A stretch of DNA of 64,000 nt from Streptomyces sp. NBC_00704 (GTDB lineage: Bacteria; Actinomycetota; Actinomycetes; Streptomycetales; Streptomycetaceae): assembly GCF_036226605.1 (NCBI RefSeq), contig NZ_CP109000.1, positions 2,476,501 to 2,540,500 of the forward strand. Direction: 5' to 3'. The notes under the pieces are model-generated. The model was not told where the DNA came from, searched no databases, and saw nothing but the letters and a program-made list of their open reading frames with translations. This document shows positions 53,546-62,632 of the stretch, piece after piece. Position numbers and translations under genes: made by a program. Each line of letters begins with the position of its first letter. Positions within the stretch are counted from its first letter, which is position 1.

Positions 53546-54817
53546 ATGTCGCGCATACGCATGGCAGTCGAGATTCGCAATGAGGCGGCCGTACCGCTCG
53601 TCTGGGCCCGGGACGAATTGACCTCGGGAGAGTGGACCGAACCGTGGTACCCCTCCCGCACCGGAACCATCGTCCCCGGGGCAACCGCAGAGTGGCGGGC
53701 CGAGGGGGACCTCTTCGTCGCACCGACGTCCGGTACGGAGGGCAGAGTCTGGTACAACCTCGACGGCGACCCAGGGCGACAGTTGTACGTACACTTCGAC
53801 AGTCCGCTCATCGAGTCGCAGTACGGAAACACGTTCCACGTCTGGGCGCCGCCGGGTTTCGAAGCGGCATACAACGGCGGTCAGGGCCACGAGGCTCGGC
53901 TCGTCATCCGCGTTCGGGAGAGCGCACGTCGCCAGGTTCGTGGGTTCACCCCATCGGTCAACGGGTTCCAGTTCTCCAACCATTGGAGTCCCGGCCTTCC
54001 CGCGATGACCGTCGGCTTCCTGTGGAATCGGCTGCTCGACGAACTCGGCGGGGACGCCGCCGAGGCCCTGGGCATCGCCCGGGTTGATGACGGATGGCTG
54101 CCCCTCACTCAGGCCAGTGCGGGAATGTGCGGCGGAATGACGTTCGCCGCCATGGACTACTTCGCCGCCGGCAAACTCCCGCCCGACGCGATGACGGCGC
54201 CGGACTCCGAAGCCGACCCGGTCTTCCAGTTCATCCGAGACCGGCTCCTGGACAGCTTCGACATCACCGGTTCCGGGCACCGATGGCTCGGGTACTCCTC
54301 GCCGCACTACCCCAATGGAGATGAAGGATTCATCCAAGTTGCCGGACTGGCCCGCGGCCGCGCCTGGGTGACCTGCCGCGATGAGTGGCCGCGCATCCGT
54401 GACGACATCGACGCGGGGCACCTGTCACCGATCGGACTGATCCAGACCGATTCACTCGACATCGGCAAGAACCATCAGGTGCTGGCCTACGCGTACCAGC
54501 AGAACGGCCAAGTGGTCCAACTGTGGGTGTACGACAACAACTACCCCCGCCAGGACGACATGCACCTCCAGTTTGACATCACTGACACCTCGGGTGGGGT
54601 CGACGTCCAGCGCCTTGGCCCCTATAGGCCCACCGAGCCGCGGATCTTCTGTATCTTCCGCACCAACAACTACAATCCGCATACGCCGCCAGGCGGACGT
54701 CAGCTGTCGGTCCGTCAGGTGCTGGAGCGTGCCACCGGACGCAGGTCCGGCCGCCTGCCTGGGGACGTCGCCCTTTCCCGACCGGCCTCCCTGCGTCACT
54801 GGCTGAGCAGCGTCTGA
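53546..54817 (+). CDS. Aegerolysin-like domain fused to a papain-fold protease-like domain
   Basis: This 423-residue protein has no signal peptide. Residues 1-125 look like an aegerolysin-type beta-sandwich (AVEIRNEAAVPLVWARDELTSG and a GTEGRVWY strand), a family of membrane-lipid-binding proteins. Residues 150-345 contain Cys195 (SAGMCGGMTFA), His310 (GKNHQVLAY) and Asp330/Asn331 (VYDNNYP) in the order of a papain-like triad. It follows the repeat protein gene by 10 bases. A lipid-binding domain joined to a protease, near tail-fibre-like proteins, suggests a delivered effector. Family assignment of the first domain is by eye; other beta-sandwich families are possible. Confidence 0.65.
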   Translation: MSRIRMAVEIRNEAAVPLVWARDELTSGEWTEPWYPSRTGTIVPGATAEWRAEGDLFVAPTSGTEGRVWYNLDGDPGRQLYVHFDSPLIESQYGNTFHVWAPPGFEAAYNGGQGHEARLVIRVRESARRQVRGFTPSVNGFQFSNHWSPGLPAMTVGFLWNRLLDELGGDAAEALGIARVDDGWLPLTQASAGMCGGMTFAAMDYFAAGKLPPDAMTAPDSEADPVFQFIRDRLLDSFDITGSGHRWLGYSSPHYPNGDEGFIQVAGLARGRAWVTCRDEWPRIRDDIDAGHLSPIGLIQTDSLDIGKNHQVLAYAYQQNGQVVQLWVYDNNYPRQDDMHLQFDITDTSGGVDVQRLGPYRPTEPRIFCIFRTNNYNPHTPPGGRQLSVRQVLERATGRRSGRLPGDVALSRPASLRHWLSSV

Positions 54818-55162
54818 CCCGTCACTCGGGTCCCCAGCAAGTCATCGGTGGTGTCAGCGAGATCGAAAAGCGCGTCAAAGACGATGGCCCGGCGCTCAGT
54901 AGCAGCGGACGATGCGGTGGAAGGCGTGCTGCCAGGCGCGGATGCGCTCCACGTGCCATTACCGACTCGCCTGGTTAGGCGCCTTCTCCACCGGATCTTC
55001 AGCCTCCTCATTGCCGCGCTGCCGCTCGGACTGCGGCTGCGGCTGCGGCTGCGGCTGCGGCTGCGGCTGCGGCTGCGGCTGCGGCTGCGGCTGCGGCTGC
55101 GGACCGTGCACCCAGCGCCAGCCGACGGCACCCGCCTGTCATCACCTGACGCGACGACATAG
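54818..55162. other. Region without intact gene, with a (CTGCGG)12 tract
   Basis: The only structure seen is a hexanucleotide tract, at 55,031-55,102. Frames on both strands cross it without recognisable domains. A transposase remnant could be present at 54,840-55,010 but the match is too weak to state. Confidence 0.45.
55031..55102. repeat. (CTGCGG)12 microsatellite
   Basis: Twelve uninterrupted copies of ctgcgg, 72 bases. All three frames remain open through it, as expected for a hexamer tract. Confidence 0.97.
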
Positions 55163-55368
55163 CTCACCCTGGCCGTCGGCGTCACTGGGGGCATCTACGG
55201 GATGGGTGGCGGTTCCCTGCTCGGCCCGATCCTCGTCGGCCGAGGTGCGCCGGCGGCTACCTCTGCGCCTCCCTCCAACCGTTCCTACCCGAAACCGCGC
55301 TCCGGATCCTGCTGGGTACCCTCGCCTTGGGCGTCGGCGCACTCGAACCCACGGCCGACGGATTATGA
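55163..55368 (+). pseudogene. TauE/SafE-type permease remnant ending in the att-like tRNA sequence
   Basis: Two pieces of a TauE/SafE membrane protein are present in different frames: LTLAVGVTGGIYGMGGGSL (from 55,163), then GGYLCASLQPFLPETALRIL and LGTLALGVGAL (to about 55,340). The central transmembrane part is deleted, with a frame change near 55,250. The second frame runs straight into the tRNA-derived repeat and stops inside it at 55,366-55,368. It is probably the truncated end of a cargo gene at a former element junction. Confidence 0.7.
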
Positions 55369-55372
55369 GTCC
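55341..55372. repeat. Inner displaced copy of the 3' half of the CAT tRNA (att-like site)
   Basis: These 32 bases are identical to 62,601-62,632, covering the T arm, variable region and anticodon arm of the tRNA at 62,588-62,661. No tRNA flanks are retained. It marks the boundary between outer and inner segments of the island. Confidence 0.9.
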
Positions 55373-55713
55373 TTCGAGGATCTTGGCGGCCCTTGCCGAT
55401 CATTGCCGACTCACGCCGTTCTTGCAGGTCAGACGTGCTGATCCGTGTCAGTCCTGTGTAGTGCTTGTCGGTCTGTTCCTGTCCTTGTCGCCCCTCAATG
55501 GCCCCTGGGAGTCGACGAGTTGGACGCTTGCCACAACAGCAGCCGCGTCCGCCCTGCTCAACCGAGGGGCTGGACCCTTCGCGCATCGGAGTCCCCTACC
55601 GACGCGATGACGCTCCATCCCAGGCCACCGGGGTGGAGCACCATCCCTGACGTCACGAGGCGATCCCGCCCACCGGACTGCGCATCGACCTGGGCAGCGG
55701 CACGTCGATCGGG
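55373..55713. other. Region without gene next to the att-like site
   Basis: The 340 bases contain no recognisable gene. From 55,655 the sequence is the copy of 49,735-49,795, the 3' flank of the duplicated antitoxin gene. Confidence 0.5.
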
Positions 55714-56052
55714 TCAGCCGAGTACGTAGCTCTCATCACCGAAGTCAGCGACGATCTTCAGCTTGCCGCCGAGCGCCTTGACGTAGGCAGCGAGGGTGTC
55801 GACCTCGCTGCGCTCCAACTGACCTTTCTCGATGCGTGAGACGCGGGCCTGGGTGACACCCATGGCTTCGGCAACCTGGACCTGCGTGGTGTGCTGCCGC
55901 TTCCGCAACTCGGCGAGGCGGTGCACACGGGAGGCCAGGACCATTGCCTGCGCCCCCTTCTGGATCTGATCCTTTTCGGCATCGGTGAAGGCGAAATCAT
56001 CGGCCAGGTCTCCCCAGGAGACGGCCTGCGGGTCCTTGAGGTGATCAGTCAT
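55714..56052 (-). CDS. HigA-like XRE antitoxin
   Basis: This 112-residue protein has a helical N-terminus (about 20-55) and an XRE helix-turn-helix (TQVQVAEAMGVTQARVSRIEKGQL at 56-78, two helices). It is the antitoxin and self-repressor of the upstream toxin gene, whose stop overlaps its ATG by 4 bases. The order toxin-antitoxin is typical of higBA. A truncated second copy lies 6 kb away. Confidence 0.88.
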   Translation of the reverse strand: MTDHLKDPQAVSWGDLADDFAFTDAEKDQIQKGAQAMVLASRVHRLAELRKRQHTTQVQVAEAMGVTQARVSRIEKGQLERSEVDTLAAYVKALGGKLKIVADFGDESYVLG

Positions 56053-56426
56053 CGTGCCCCGTCCTCTCCATCGATTCGCTTGAGATGCTCCGCGTACGCC
56101 TGCTCCGCCTGGGGCACCGCGACGCGGTACCAGCCGGACCAGTTGCCCGCCTTGTCACCGCCGACCAGGATCACGGCCTGGCGATCCGGGTCGAATACGA
56201 ACAGCAACCGCACTTCCGTGGCCCCTGCCGAGCCGGGGCGGAGCTCCTTGAGGTTGGACAACGCCGAGCCCCTGATCGTATCCACCAGAGGTCGGCCCAG
56301 TGCGGGACCTTCCTCCTGAAGGGCAGTGACAGCCTGGCTGACCTGAATCAGGGTGTCGCGGTCAGTACGGCGCAGGCTGTGAAGCCACGAAAGAGCCGGC
56401 TCGACCACGACGATCTTCCAAGCCAT
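56049..56426 (-). CDS. HigB/Gp49-like RelE-type toxin
   Basis: This 125-residue protein shows LHSLRRTDRDTLIQVSQAV, then GSALSNLKELRPGS and EVRLLFVFDPDRQAVILVGGDK, the core of the phage-derived Gp49/HigB family. Such toxins cut mRNA on the ribosome. It is the first gene of the higBA pair and lies in the inner segment of the island. The AT-richer DNA upstream (56,430-56,490, with several TTATA-like runs) probably contains its promoter. Confidence 0.88.
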   Translation of the reverse strand: MAWKIVVVEPALSWLHSLRRTDRDTLIQVSQAVTALQEEGPALGRPLVDTIRGSALSNLKELRPGSAGATEVRLLFVFDPDRQAVILVGGDKAGNWSGWYRVAVPQAEQAYAEHLKRIDGEDGAR

Positions 56427-56695
56427 GCACGCATCCCCATCTGCAATTTATTACACTGGCAGCATACATCACTGACGTTATATTGAGGGAGCGGTTCTCG
56501 CGGAAAGAACCGTCCCGGACAGCGATGAAATGTGCGCCTCGCCGGGCGACAGTCAGCAGCGTCGCCCACCCACAGAGCGGGACCGGCCGACTCCTTCACT
56601 CTGACGCTCACCGCGACCGCGGCTCTCATCCTCAGAGCCCGAGAAGACGTTGCTATCGTGGGGTGGGGTAGCCCAGCTTCGAGAGGGATCCGCTG
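56427..56695. other. Divergent region between higBA and the LuxR-type gene
   Basis: About 270 bases. The part next to higB (56,440-56,490) is unusually AT-rich for this genome (ttattacactggcagcatac). No gene seen. Confidence 0.5.
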
Positions 56696-57679
56696 ATGAA
56701 GCCATCCCACACCCGGGTCCTGGCCGAGGCTGCCTATGCAGCCGGAGCCCGTGACCGGCGCGAGGCCGCGACGACGGTGTTGAGGCTGCTCGAGCCGGTG
56801 ACTCATCACGACGCCGGCGCCCTCATGATCTGGGACCCGAAGGACCATGCGCACCGCGCGCTCGCTGCGGTCACCTACGGCGACGAAACAATTGCCGCAC
56901 TGGGTGACCGCTATGCGTCGAGCGCCGAGAACCGGCCGGTCCGGGAGCGGCACCTGCCGATGCGGATCGACGACATGCCGGGCGACTACCGGGTGTCCCC
57001 GATGTACCGACAGGTGCTCAGACCTGCCGGCTTCGAAGACGGCATGACCGCATGCCTCTTCTCGGACAGCGGGGTGTACACGGGCATGCTGCACTTCTCC
57101 GCGGCGGCGCGCGGCGCGTTCCGTGATGACGCGGCCGAACTCCTCAAAGCCCTGGCGCCCGCGCTGGCGCGGATGTGCGACGTGACCCGACGGCAGACCA
57201 CCGGATGCGTCATACCCTCGGGAGCGAACGCCACCCTGATCGACCACACCGGCCGTGCCTGGGCCGTCGAGTCGTGTGCCCCGGCGCTCGCGCCCACGCA
57301 GCCCGACTTCACCGGCTTCCTGCGCCGCTTCATGGCCTCGCCGCAGGTCGCCGCCACCGGGCTGCAGGCGTCGAGCGAAGGATGGCTTACGCTGCAGGTC
57401 CTGAAGGTGGCCGATCCGCTGGGACGGCCGGAACCAGCCGTACTGGTGCAGGAGCTTCCGACCGCTGGCCTGCCCCATTCTCTCTCGCCGCGCGAGTACG
57501 ACATCCTGAACGGGATGGCGGCGGGGTTCTCGAACCAGCAGCTGGCATCGCAGCGAGACGTCTCCCTGCGCACGGTGACCACGCACGTGGAGCGGATCCT
57601 GCACAAGATGGGGCAGCCGTCGCGGGCCGGCGCGGTGGCGTCGGCGCTGCGCGACGGGATTCTGCGCCTGGACCGCTGA
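56696..57679 (+). CDS. LuxR-family transcriptional regulator
   Basis: This 327-residue regulator ends with a LuxR-type helix-turn-helix (LSPREYDILNGMAAGFSNQQLA, then VSLRTVTTHVERILHKMG). The N-terminal 240 residues have no response-regulator motif and look like a GAF-type sensor fold. GAGAGG precedes the ATG. It is the first gene of the same-strand block with the APC permease and dimethylformamidase genes, and probably controls their expression in response to the substrate or product. Confidence 0.88.
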   Translation: MKPSHTRVLAEAAYAAGARDRREAATTVLRLLEPVTHHDAGALMIWDPKDHAHRALAAVTYGDETIAALGDRYASSAENRPVRERHLPMRIDDMPGDYRVSPMYRQVLRPAGFEDGMTACLFSDSGVYTGMLHFSAAARGAFRDDAAELLKALAPALARMCDVTRRQTTGCVIPSGANATLIDHTGRAWAVESCAPALAPTQPDFTGFLRRFMASPQVAATGLQASSEGWLTLQVLKVADPLGRPEPAVLVQELPTAGLPHSLSPREYDILNGMAAGFSNQQLASQRDVSLRTVTTHVERILHKMGQPSRAGAVASALRDGILRLDR

Positions 57680-57873
57680 CCACCGCTGTCGGTAGGAATG
57701 CGTATTGAGGCGCAAGGTGGCCGAAAGCCATATTCGAGGTGAAGAGAAGCCCGCGCTGAAGGCGGCCCTCACCCGCCGAGCCGGCTGCTGCCGACCCCCG
57801 CGTCCTCCCCGCTGTTGCCGCCCACGGCACCGACAGCCGACCGGGGCTCGTTCATCCCTCAGGAGGCCCGGCC

Positions 57874-59280
57874 ATGAACGTTCCAGAAGCTCCGCAAGCA
57901 GTGCCCGAAAGACCTGACGGCGCGTGTGACGACAGCGACCGGCTGCACGAGCTCGGTTACGAGCAGGAACTCGCCCGCACGCTCAGCCTGGCCGACGTCG
58001 TCATCTATGGCCTGATCTACATGGTGCCGCTCGCCCCCGTCGCGGTGTTCGGCATCGTCTACAACATGGCCGCCGGCGCGGTCGCCGCGGTGTACGTGGT
58101 GGCCGCGATCGCGATGCTGTTCAGCGCCATCAGCTACAAGGAGATGGCGGTCCGGTTCCCGGTCGCCGGCTCGGTCTACAGCTACGTACGGATGGGCAGC
58201 AACCGCTTCCTCGGGTTCGTCTCCGGGTGGGCCATCCTGCTCGACTACCTGCTGCTGCCCGCGCTGCTGTGCGTCTTCGCCGCCAGCGCGATGACCGGAG
58301 TGGTCTCCTGGGTGCCCGCCTGGATCTGGGTGGTGATCTTCGTCGCCGCGACCGCCCTGATCAACATCATGGGCATCAGTGTCACCGCGACGATGAACAA
58401 GATCTTCCTCTACATCCAGCTGGTCGTGCTGGCCGTGTTCCTGGTCTGGGCGGCCGTACTCATCCTCCAGGGCCGGGCGCATCTGTCGCTCAACCCGTTC
58501 GTCCCCGCCGACGGCGGCTCCTGGTCTCTGGTCCTCGGTGCGGTCCCCGTCGCCGCCCTGAGCTACATCGGCTTCGACGCCATCTCGACACTGAACGAGG
58601 AGGCCGAGGGCGGGGGCAGGACCGTCTCCAAGGCCACCATGATCGTCCTCTACCAGGTGACCGCGCTGTTCGTCGTACAGGTCTTCGTGGCGGGCATGCT
58701 GGTCCCGAGCGGGATGGAATTCGCCGACGGGGACCCGGTCAACAACGCCTTCTACAACGTGGTGGGCACGGCCATGGCGGGCTGGTTCAAAACGGTCGTC
58801 CTGTTGACCGCTGCCCTGATCGCGATCTTCGCCAACACCATCGCTTCCAACGCCACATCCGCCCGCCTGGTCTTCAGCATGGCCCGCGACGGGCAGCTGC
58901 CGAAGTTCCTGTCGCGGGTCAGCGAGAGGCACCAGGTGCCCCTCAACGCGATGATCTTCATCGCACTCCTGTCGGTGGGAGTCGGCATTCTCGGCGTGGA
59001 GCAGGCGGGACTGCTGACCACCCTGGTGACCTTCGGCGCGATCACTGCCTACGTCCTCCTCCACGTCAGCGTCTTCACCCACTTCGTCGTCCGAGGCGGC
59101 AGCCGCCGCTTCTTCGTCCACTGGGTCTCCCCGATCCTCGGCGCCGCACTCCTCCTGGTCGCGCTGTGGAACGCGGACTCCAACGCCAAGATCGTCGGCT
59201 CGTGCTGGCTCGTCATCGGCCTCGGCGTGGCGGCGTACTTCAAGCTCACCGGCCGTGCGCTCGGTGGCTCCGACGCCTGA
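57874..59280 (+). CDS. APC-family amino acid/amide permease
   Basis: This 468-residue membrane protein has about twelve transmembrane segments. It contains a helix 1 motif (LADVVIYGLIYMVPLAPVAVFG) and an IGFDAISTLNEEA segment in helix 6, both as in APC-superfamily transporters. It lies between the LuxR-type gene and the dimethylformamidase genes. It probably takes up the amide or exports the amine product. AGGAGG lies upstream of the ATG at 57874. Confidence 0.88.
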   Translation: MNVPEAPQAVPERPDGACDDSDRLHELGYEQELARTLSLADVVIYGLIYMVPLAPVAVFGIVYNMAAGAVAAVYVVAAIAMLFSAISYKEMAVRFPVAGSVYSYVRMGSNRFLGFVSGWAILLDYLLLPALLCVFAASAMTGVVSWVPAWIWVVIFVAATALINIMGISVTATMNKIFLYIQLVVLAVFLVWAAVLILQGRAHLSLNPFVPADGGSWSLVLGAVPVAALSYIGFDAISTLNEEAEGGGRTVSKATMIVLYQVTALFVVQVFVAGMLVPSGMEFADGDPVNNAFYNVVGTAMAGWFKTVVLLTAALIAIFANTIASNATSARLVFSMARDGQLPKFLSRVSERHQVPLNAMIFIALLSVGVGILGVEQAGLLTTLVTFGAITAYVLLHVSVFTHFVVRGGSRRFFVHWVSPILGAALLLVALWNADSNAKIVGSCWLVIGLGVAAYFKLTGRALGGSDA

Positions 59281-59465
59281 CCGCACTCGCGCATACCGCC
59301 GGGCAGCACAGGCATCGGCCCGAGACACCGTCACATCGAGGCGAATGCCTCAGTCGCTGCCCGGCGCTCGCGAGCTCCTTCAGCACAAGAAAGGCACACT
59401 CCCGTGAGCCCATCGTCCTTGTCCCGTCGCACCGCAACGGTGTTCCAACAGCAGGAGGTGAACTG

Positions 59466-59810
59466 ATGCGCACCAGTGCAGGCCGCTCGGCCGAGCTAAT
59501 CGAAACGTTCCGTCTGCGCAGCGAGGAACGCCTGCGCGAGGAGTGCACCGACGAGGTCGTCGCTGCCCATGACGCGGCTCCGCTGGGACCGCACGACGAC
59601 CGCACTCAACGCGTGCTGCGGGCGCTGCGCAGCCTGCCCGTCTCGGGCAAGCACATCGTCTTCTCCGAAGGACCCGACGGCCCCTGGCGCGTGGCGCAGA
59701 TCGTCCTGGGCATGCCCGGCAACCTGCTCCTGACCGAGCAGTCCTTCGAGGACTACGAAGTCGCCATGCGGTACATCTTCACCGCGCGTGTCGCGGAACT
59801 GCAGAACTAG
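59466..59810 (+). CDS. dmfA1: N,N-dimethylformamidase small subunit
   Basis: This 114-residue protein is all-helical at its N-terminus (RSAELIETFRLRSEERLREE) and matches the small subunit of N,N-dimethylformamidase in length, order and the sequence FSEGPDGPWRVAQI. It sits 18 bases upstream of the large subunit and has a perfect AGGAGGTGA upstream. It is needed with the large subunit for the enzyme that splits dimethylformamide to formate and dimethylamine. Confidence 0.8.
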   Translation: MRTSAGRSAELIETFRLRSEERLREECTDEVVAAHDAAPLGPHDDRTQRVLRALRSLPVSGKHIVFSEGPDGPWRVAQIVLGMPGNLLLTEQSFEDYEVAMRYIFTARVAELQN

Positions 59811-59828
59811 AAAGAAACGAGGAGGGTC

Positions 59829-62141
59829 ATGCCACTCCCCAGCGGCCGCACGACGACCCAGAACGTCTTCGGCTACACCGATCGCTTCTCCGCCCGTCCC
59901 GGCGAGCAACTGTCGTTCCACATCAGCTGTGAGGGCCCGTCGGCCTACGACGCCGCCCTGGTGCGCCTGCGACACGGTTACGACGGGCAGGCGGGGCCGG
60001 GTTTCCTGGAGACCGAAGTCTCCTCCACCATCGATGGGACGTACGCGGGGCACTACTACGCCTGCCAGCCCGGCTCCTACGTCGAAGTCCCTGACCCGAG
60101 GGGCCTGCTGGCGAACCCCGACGCGCTGGTCATCCGCGCCGCCGTCTTCCCGACGCTTCCGCGCGACAACCGTTCAGGGAGCCTGGGCGCCTATCGGGTC
60201 AGCCAGAGCTCCGTCGGTTTCACCGGCGAGCGCCAGGCGGTCATGGGCACCTGGGACGAGGCGACCATGACCGGCTGGGCCCTGCTGCTCGATGACGGCA
60301 AGCCGTCCGTCGTATGGAGTGAGGGCGGTCAGCGGCGGACCCTCACCCTGGAACAGGAGCTGACGGCCCACCAGTGGTACCGGCTGGAGGTCGAACTGCC
60401 ACGGTCGGCGGGGCAGATCACTCTGCGGCAGACCCCGTTGGACCACTGCGCGGACCGGGTGGCACCGGCCGCCGCAGCCGCCGTATCCGAGCAGGCGAGC
60501 GCAGCCGCCTCGGGAGTCTGGACGGCTTCCTCGATGCCGTTCCGTATCGGCGCGCTGGCTCGCGGAGACGGTGACCGGCTGCTCGCGGCCACCGCGTTCA
60601 ACGGGAAGATCGGTGGCGTCCGCGTCGAACGCGCCACCGACGACGCCCTCAAGGTGCGTGAGCCGGTGGCTGCCTGGCATTTCGGCCGTAGCCGGCGCCC
60701 CGACGGGCTGCTGCTGTGGGATGTGGTCGACGAGGGGCCGCACATGCTGCACGGCCGCTGTGTCAACACGCCCGTCCGGGGCGTCACCGGGCCCGAGTTC
60801 CAAGGTGTCGTGGAGGACTTCCGGCTTGCGCCCGACCAGTTCGACGCCATCCACTTCCACGACGACGACATCGCTGACGCCCAGTGGCCCGCGGCGTTCA
60901 CCTTCGAGGTGCCCGAGGACCTGCCCAGCGGCGTCTACGCGGTGCGGCTGCGGGCCGAGGGCATCGAGCAGCACGTGCCCTTCCTCGTAGGGCCGGGCCG
61001 CCGCCGCAAGGACGTCGCCGTCCTGTTCCCCACGGCGACCTACTTGGCGTATGCCAACGACAGGATCGCATTCGAGGCGGACGGCATGGAGATGCTCCTC
61101 GGGCACACGCCCATCGTCCACAAGGAAGACCTGGTCCTGCAGGACCACCCCGAGTTCGGCCGTTCCCTCTACGAGATCCACAACGACGGGTCCGGCGTGG
61201 TGTTCGGCAGCGTCCGCCGTCCGCTGATCAGCCTGCAGCCGCGGTACCGCGCCTCGTTCATGAGCGAAGGCCCCTGGGGCCTGCCCGCCGACCTGTCCCT
61301 CGTGCACTGGCTGGAGACCGCGGAGTGCGAGTTCGACGCCCTCACAGACGAGGACCTCGACCGGGAAGGCCACGACCTGCTGCGCGACTACCGCGTCGTG
61401 ATCACCGGAAGCCACCCCGAATACGTCACGCGGCGCGAGCTCGACGCCCTTGAGGAGTTCACCGCGAACGGCGGCCGGCTGATGTACCTGGGCGGCAACG
61501 GGTTCTTCGCGACCGTCTCCTACGACCCCGACGCCCCCCACCTGATGGAGCTGCGCCGGGCCGACGGCGGCACCCGCCCCCACCAGTCACCCTTCGCCGA
61601 ACGCCGCCACACCACCTCGGGCGAGGCCAGCGGCCTGTGGCGCAACAAGGGCAAGGCCCCGCAGCGTCTGGTGGGAGTCGGCATGGCGGCCCAGGGCTTC
61701 GACCGCTGCACCTACTACGAGCGCCTCGCGGACAGCCGGGATCCGCGTGCGGCCTTCGTCTTCGAAGGCGTCGGCGAGAACGAGCTCCTGGGCGACTTCG
61801 GCATCATCGGCGGCGGCGCGGCCGGCGCCGAGATCGACTGCTGGAACCCGGCGCTCGGCTCGCCACCCGGAACCCTGGTCCTGGCCACTTCCGGGCCCTT
61901 CTCCGACAACTACCTGCTGGTGACCGAGGAGATCTTCGAGATGCTCCCGGGGATGGGCGGAACCGAGCAGCCGGCGGTCCGCTCGGACATGGTCTACTGC
62001 GCGCTGGAGGGCGGCGGCGGATTCTTCTCGGTCGGCTCCATCGCCTGGACCGGGTCGCTTTCCCACAACGGATACGACAACAACATCGCGAAGATCACAG
62101 GCAACATACTGCGGCGCTTCCTCGATGACCAGCCGCTGTAG
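59829..62141 (+). CDS. dmfA2: N,N-dimethylformamidase large subunit
   Basis: This 770-residue protein matches the large subunit of N,N-dimethylformamidase: a beta-rich N-terminal region, a LamG-like domain (about 110-290) and a glutaminase-like core. Iron-site candidates follow the known pattern: Tyr405 or Tyr408 (ATYLAYAND), Tyr448 (SLYEIHNDGSG), and His529 and Glu531 in GSHPEYVT. These correspond in spacing to the two Tyr and one Glu (with His nearby) reported for the Paracoccus enzyme. It hydrolyses dimethylformamide or a similar amide. GAGGAGGG precedes the ATG. A perfect hairpin follows the stop. The locus is within the island. Confidence 0.85.
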   Translation: MPLPSGRTTTQNVFGYTDRFSARPGEQLSFHISCEGPSAYDAALVRLRHGYDGQAGPGFLETEVSSTIDGTYAGHYYACQPGSYVEVPDPRGLLANPDALVIRAAVFPTLPRDNRSGSLGAYRVSQSSVGFTGERQAVMGTWDEATMTGWALLLDDGKPSVVWSEGGQRRTLTLEQELTAHQWYRLEVELPRSAGQITLRQTPLDHCADRVAPAAAAAVSEQASAAASGVWTASSMPFRIGALARGDGDRLLAATAFNGKIGGVRVERATDDALKVREPVAAWHFGRSRRPDGLLLWDVVDEGPHMLHGRCVNTPVRGVTGPEFQGVVEDFRLAPDQFDAIHFHDDDIADAQWPAAFTFEVPEDLPSGVYAVRLRAEGIEQHVPFLVGPGRRRKDVAVLFPTATYLAYANDRIAFEADGMEMLLGHTPIVHKEDLVLQDHPEFGRSLYEIHNDGSGVVFGSVRRPLISLQPRYRASFMSEGPWGLPADLSLVHWLETAECEFDALTDEDLDREGHDLLRDYRVVITGSHPEYVTRRELDALEEFTANGGRLMYLGGNGFFATVSYDPDAPHLMELRRADGGTRPHQSPFAERRHTTSGEASGLWRNKGKAPQRLVGVGMAAQGFDRCTYYERLADSRDPRAAFVFEGVGENELLGDFGIIGGGAAGAEIDCWNPALGSPPGTLVLATSGPFSDNYLLVTEEIFEMLPGMGGTEQPAVRSDMVYCALEGGGGFFSVGSIAWTGSLSHNGYDNNIAKITGNILRRFLDDQPL

Positions 62142-62160
62142 GCCCCCCTGCCGTCGAAGG

Positions 62161-62189
62161 CGTCCCGCTCCGCTAGGCGGAGCGGGACG
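62161..62189. terminator. Perfect 13-bp hairpin after the dimethylformamidase genes
   Basis: CGTCCCGCTCCGC (62,161-62,173) pairs perfectly with GCGGAGCGGGACG (62,177-62,189) around a 3-base loop, 20 bases after the stop. Confidence 0.85.
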
Positions 62190-62555
62190 GGAACGCCCCG
62201 GTGGTGGACGTCCGCGGTGTCTGCCGCCGACAGACCGGGGCTGCCCGTGGCCGCGTATTGGCCGACGAGCCTCGCTGTGGATCGCAGCCGATGCCGCGCA
62301 CCGGCTACCGGGACAACAAACGGGTTGTAGACACCGTCGGCCTGGACACGTCTGCGCCGTCCCGGCCCCTGTACGGCCCCTGGATCTTGGCATCGGCCCT
62401 CACGGCAGTCGCCCGGACGGCGAGCGACACCCTCGATCATCCACTCAGCCGCAGGTCAGAGGGGTTGGAGCTCCCCTGAGCGCCGCCCGACTCCAAACCC
62501 GCGAGCAGCGGATTCAGTCCATCCAGGCGAAGTTGACGCTCCGACAGGGCAAAAT
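62190..62555. other. Region without gene near the right end of the island
   Basis: About 365 bases. Short open frames are present but none has a convincing start or domain. Confidence 0.5.
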
Positions 62556-62632
62556 GAACGTTTCCGCAGGTCAGGAGCCTGCAAAGGTGGGGCGGGTGGG
62601 ACTCGAACCCACGGCCGACGGATTATGAGTCC
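62556..62632. repeat. Right att-like site: 3' flank and 3' half of the CAT tRNA
   Basis: This sequence is the reference copy matched by 43,480-43,557 (full length) and by 55,341-55,372 (32-base core at 62,601-62,632). It overlaps the intact tRNA gene, so an element integrating here would preserve the tRNA. Confidence 0.8.

Noticed and set aside
54818..55010. An IS-type transposase remnant
   Set aside because: Some frames look faintly transposase-like, but no DDE motif or terminal repeats could be found.
55341..55372. A third CAT tRNA gene
   Set aside because: Only the T, variable and anticodon parts are present; no acceptor or D arm on either side.
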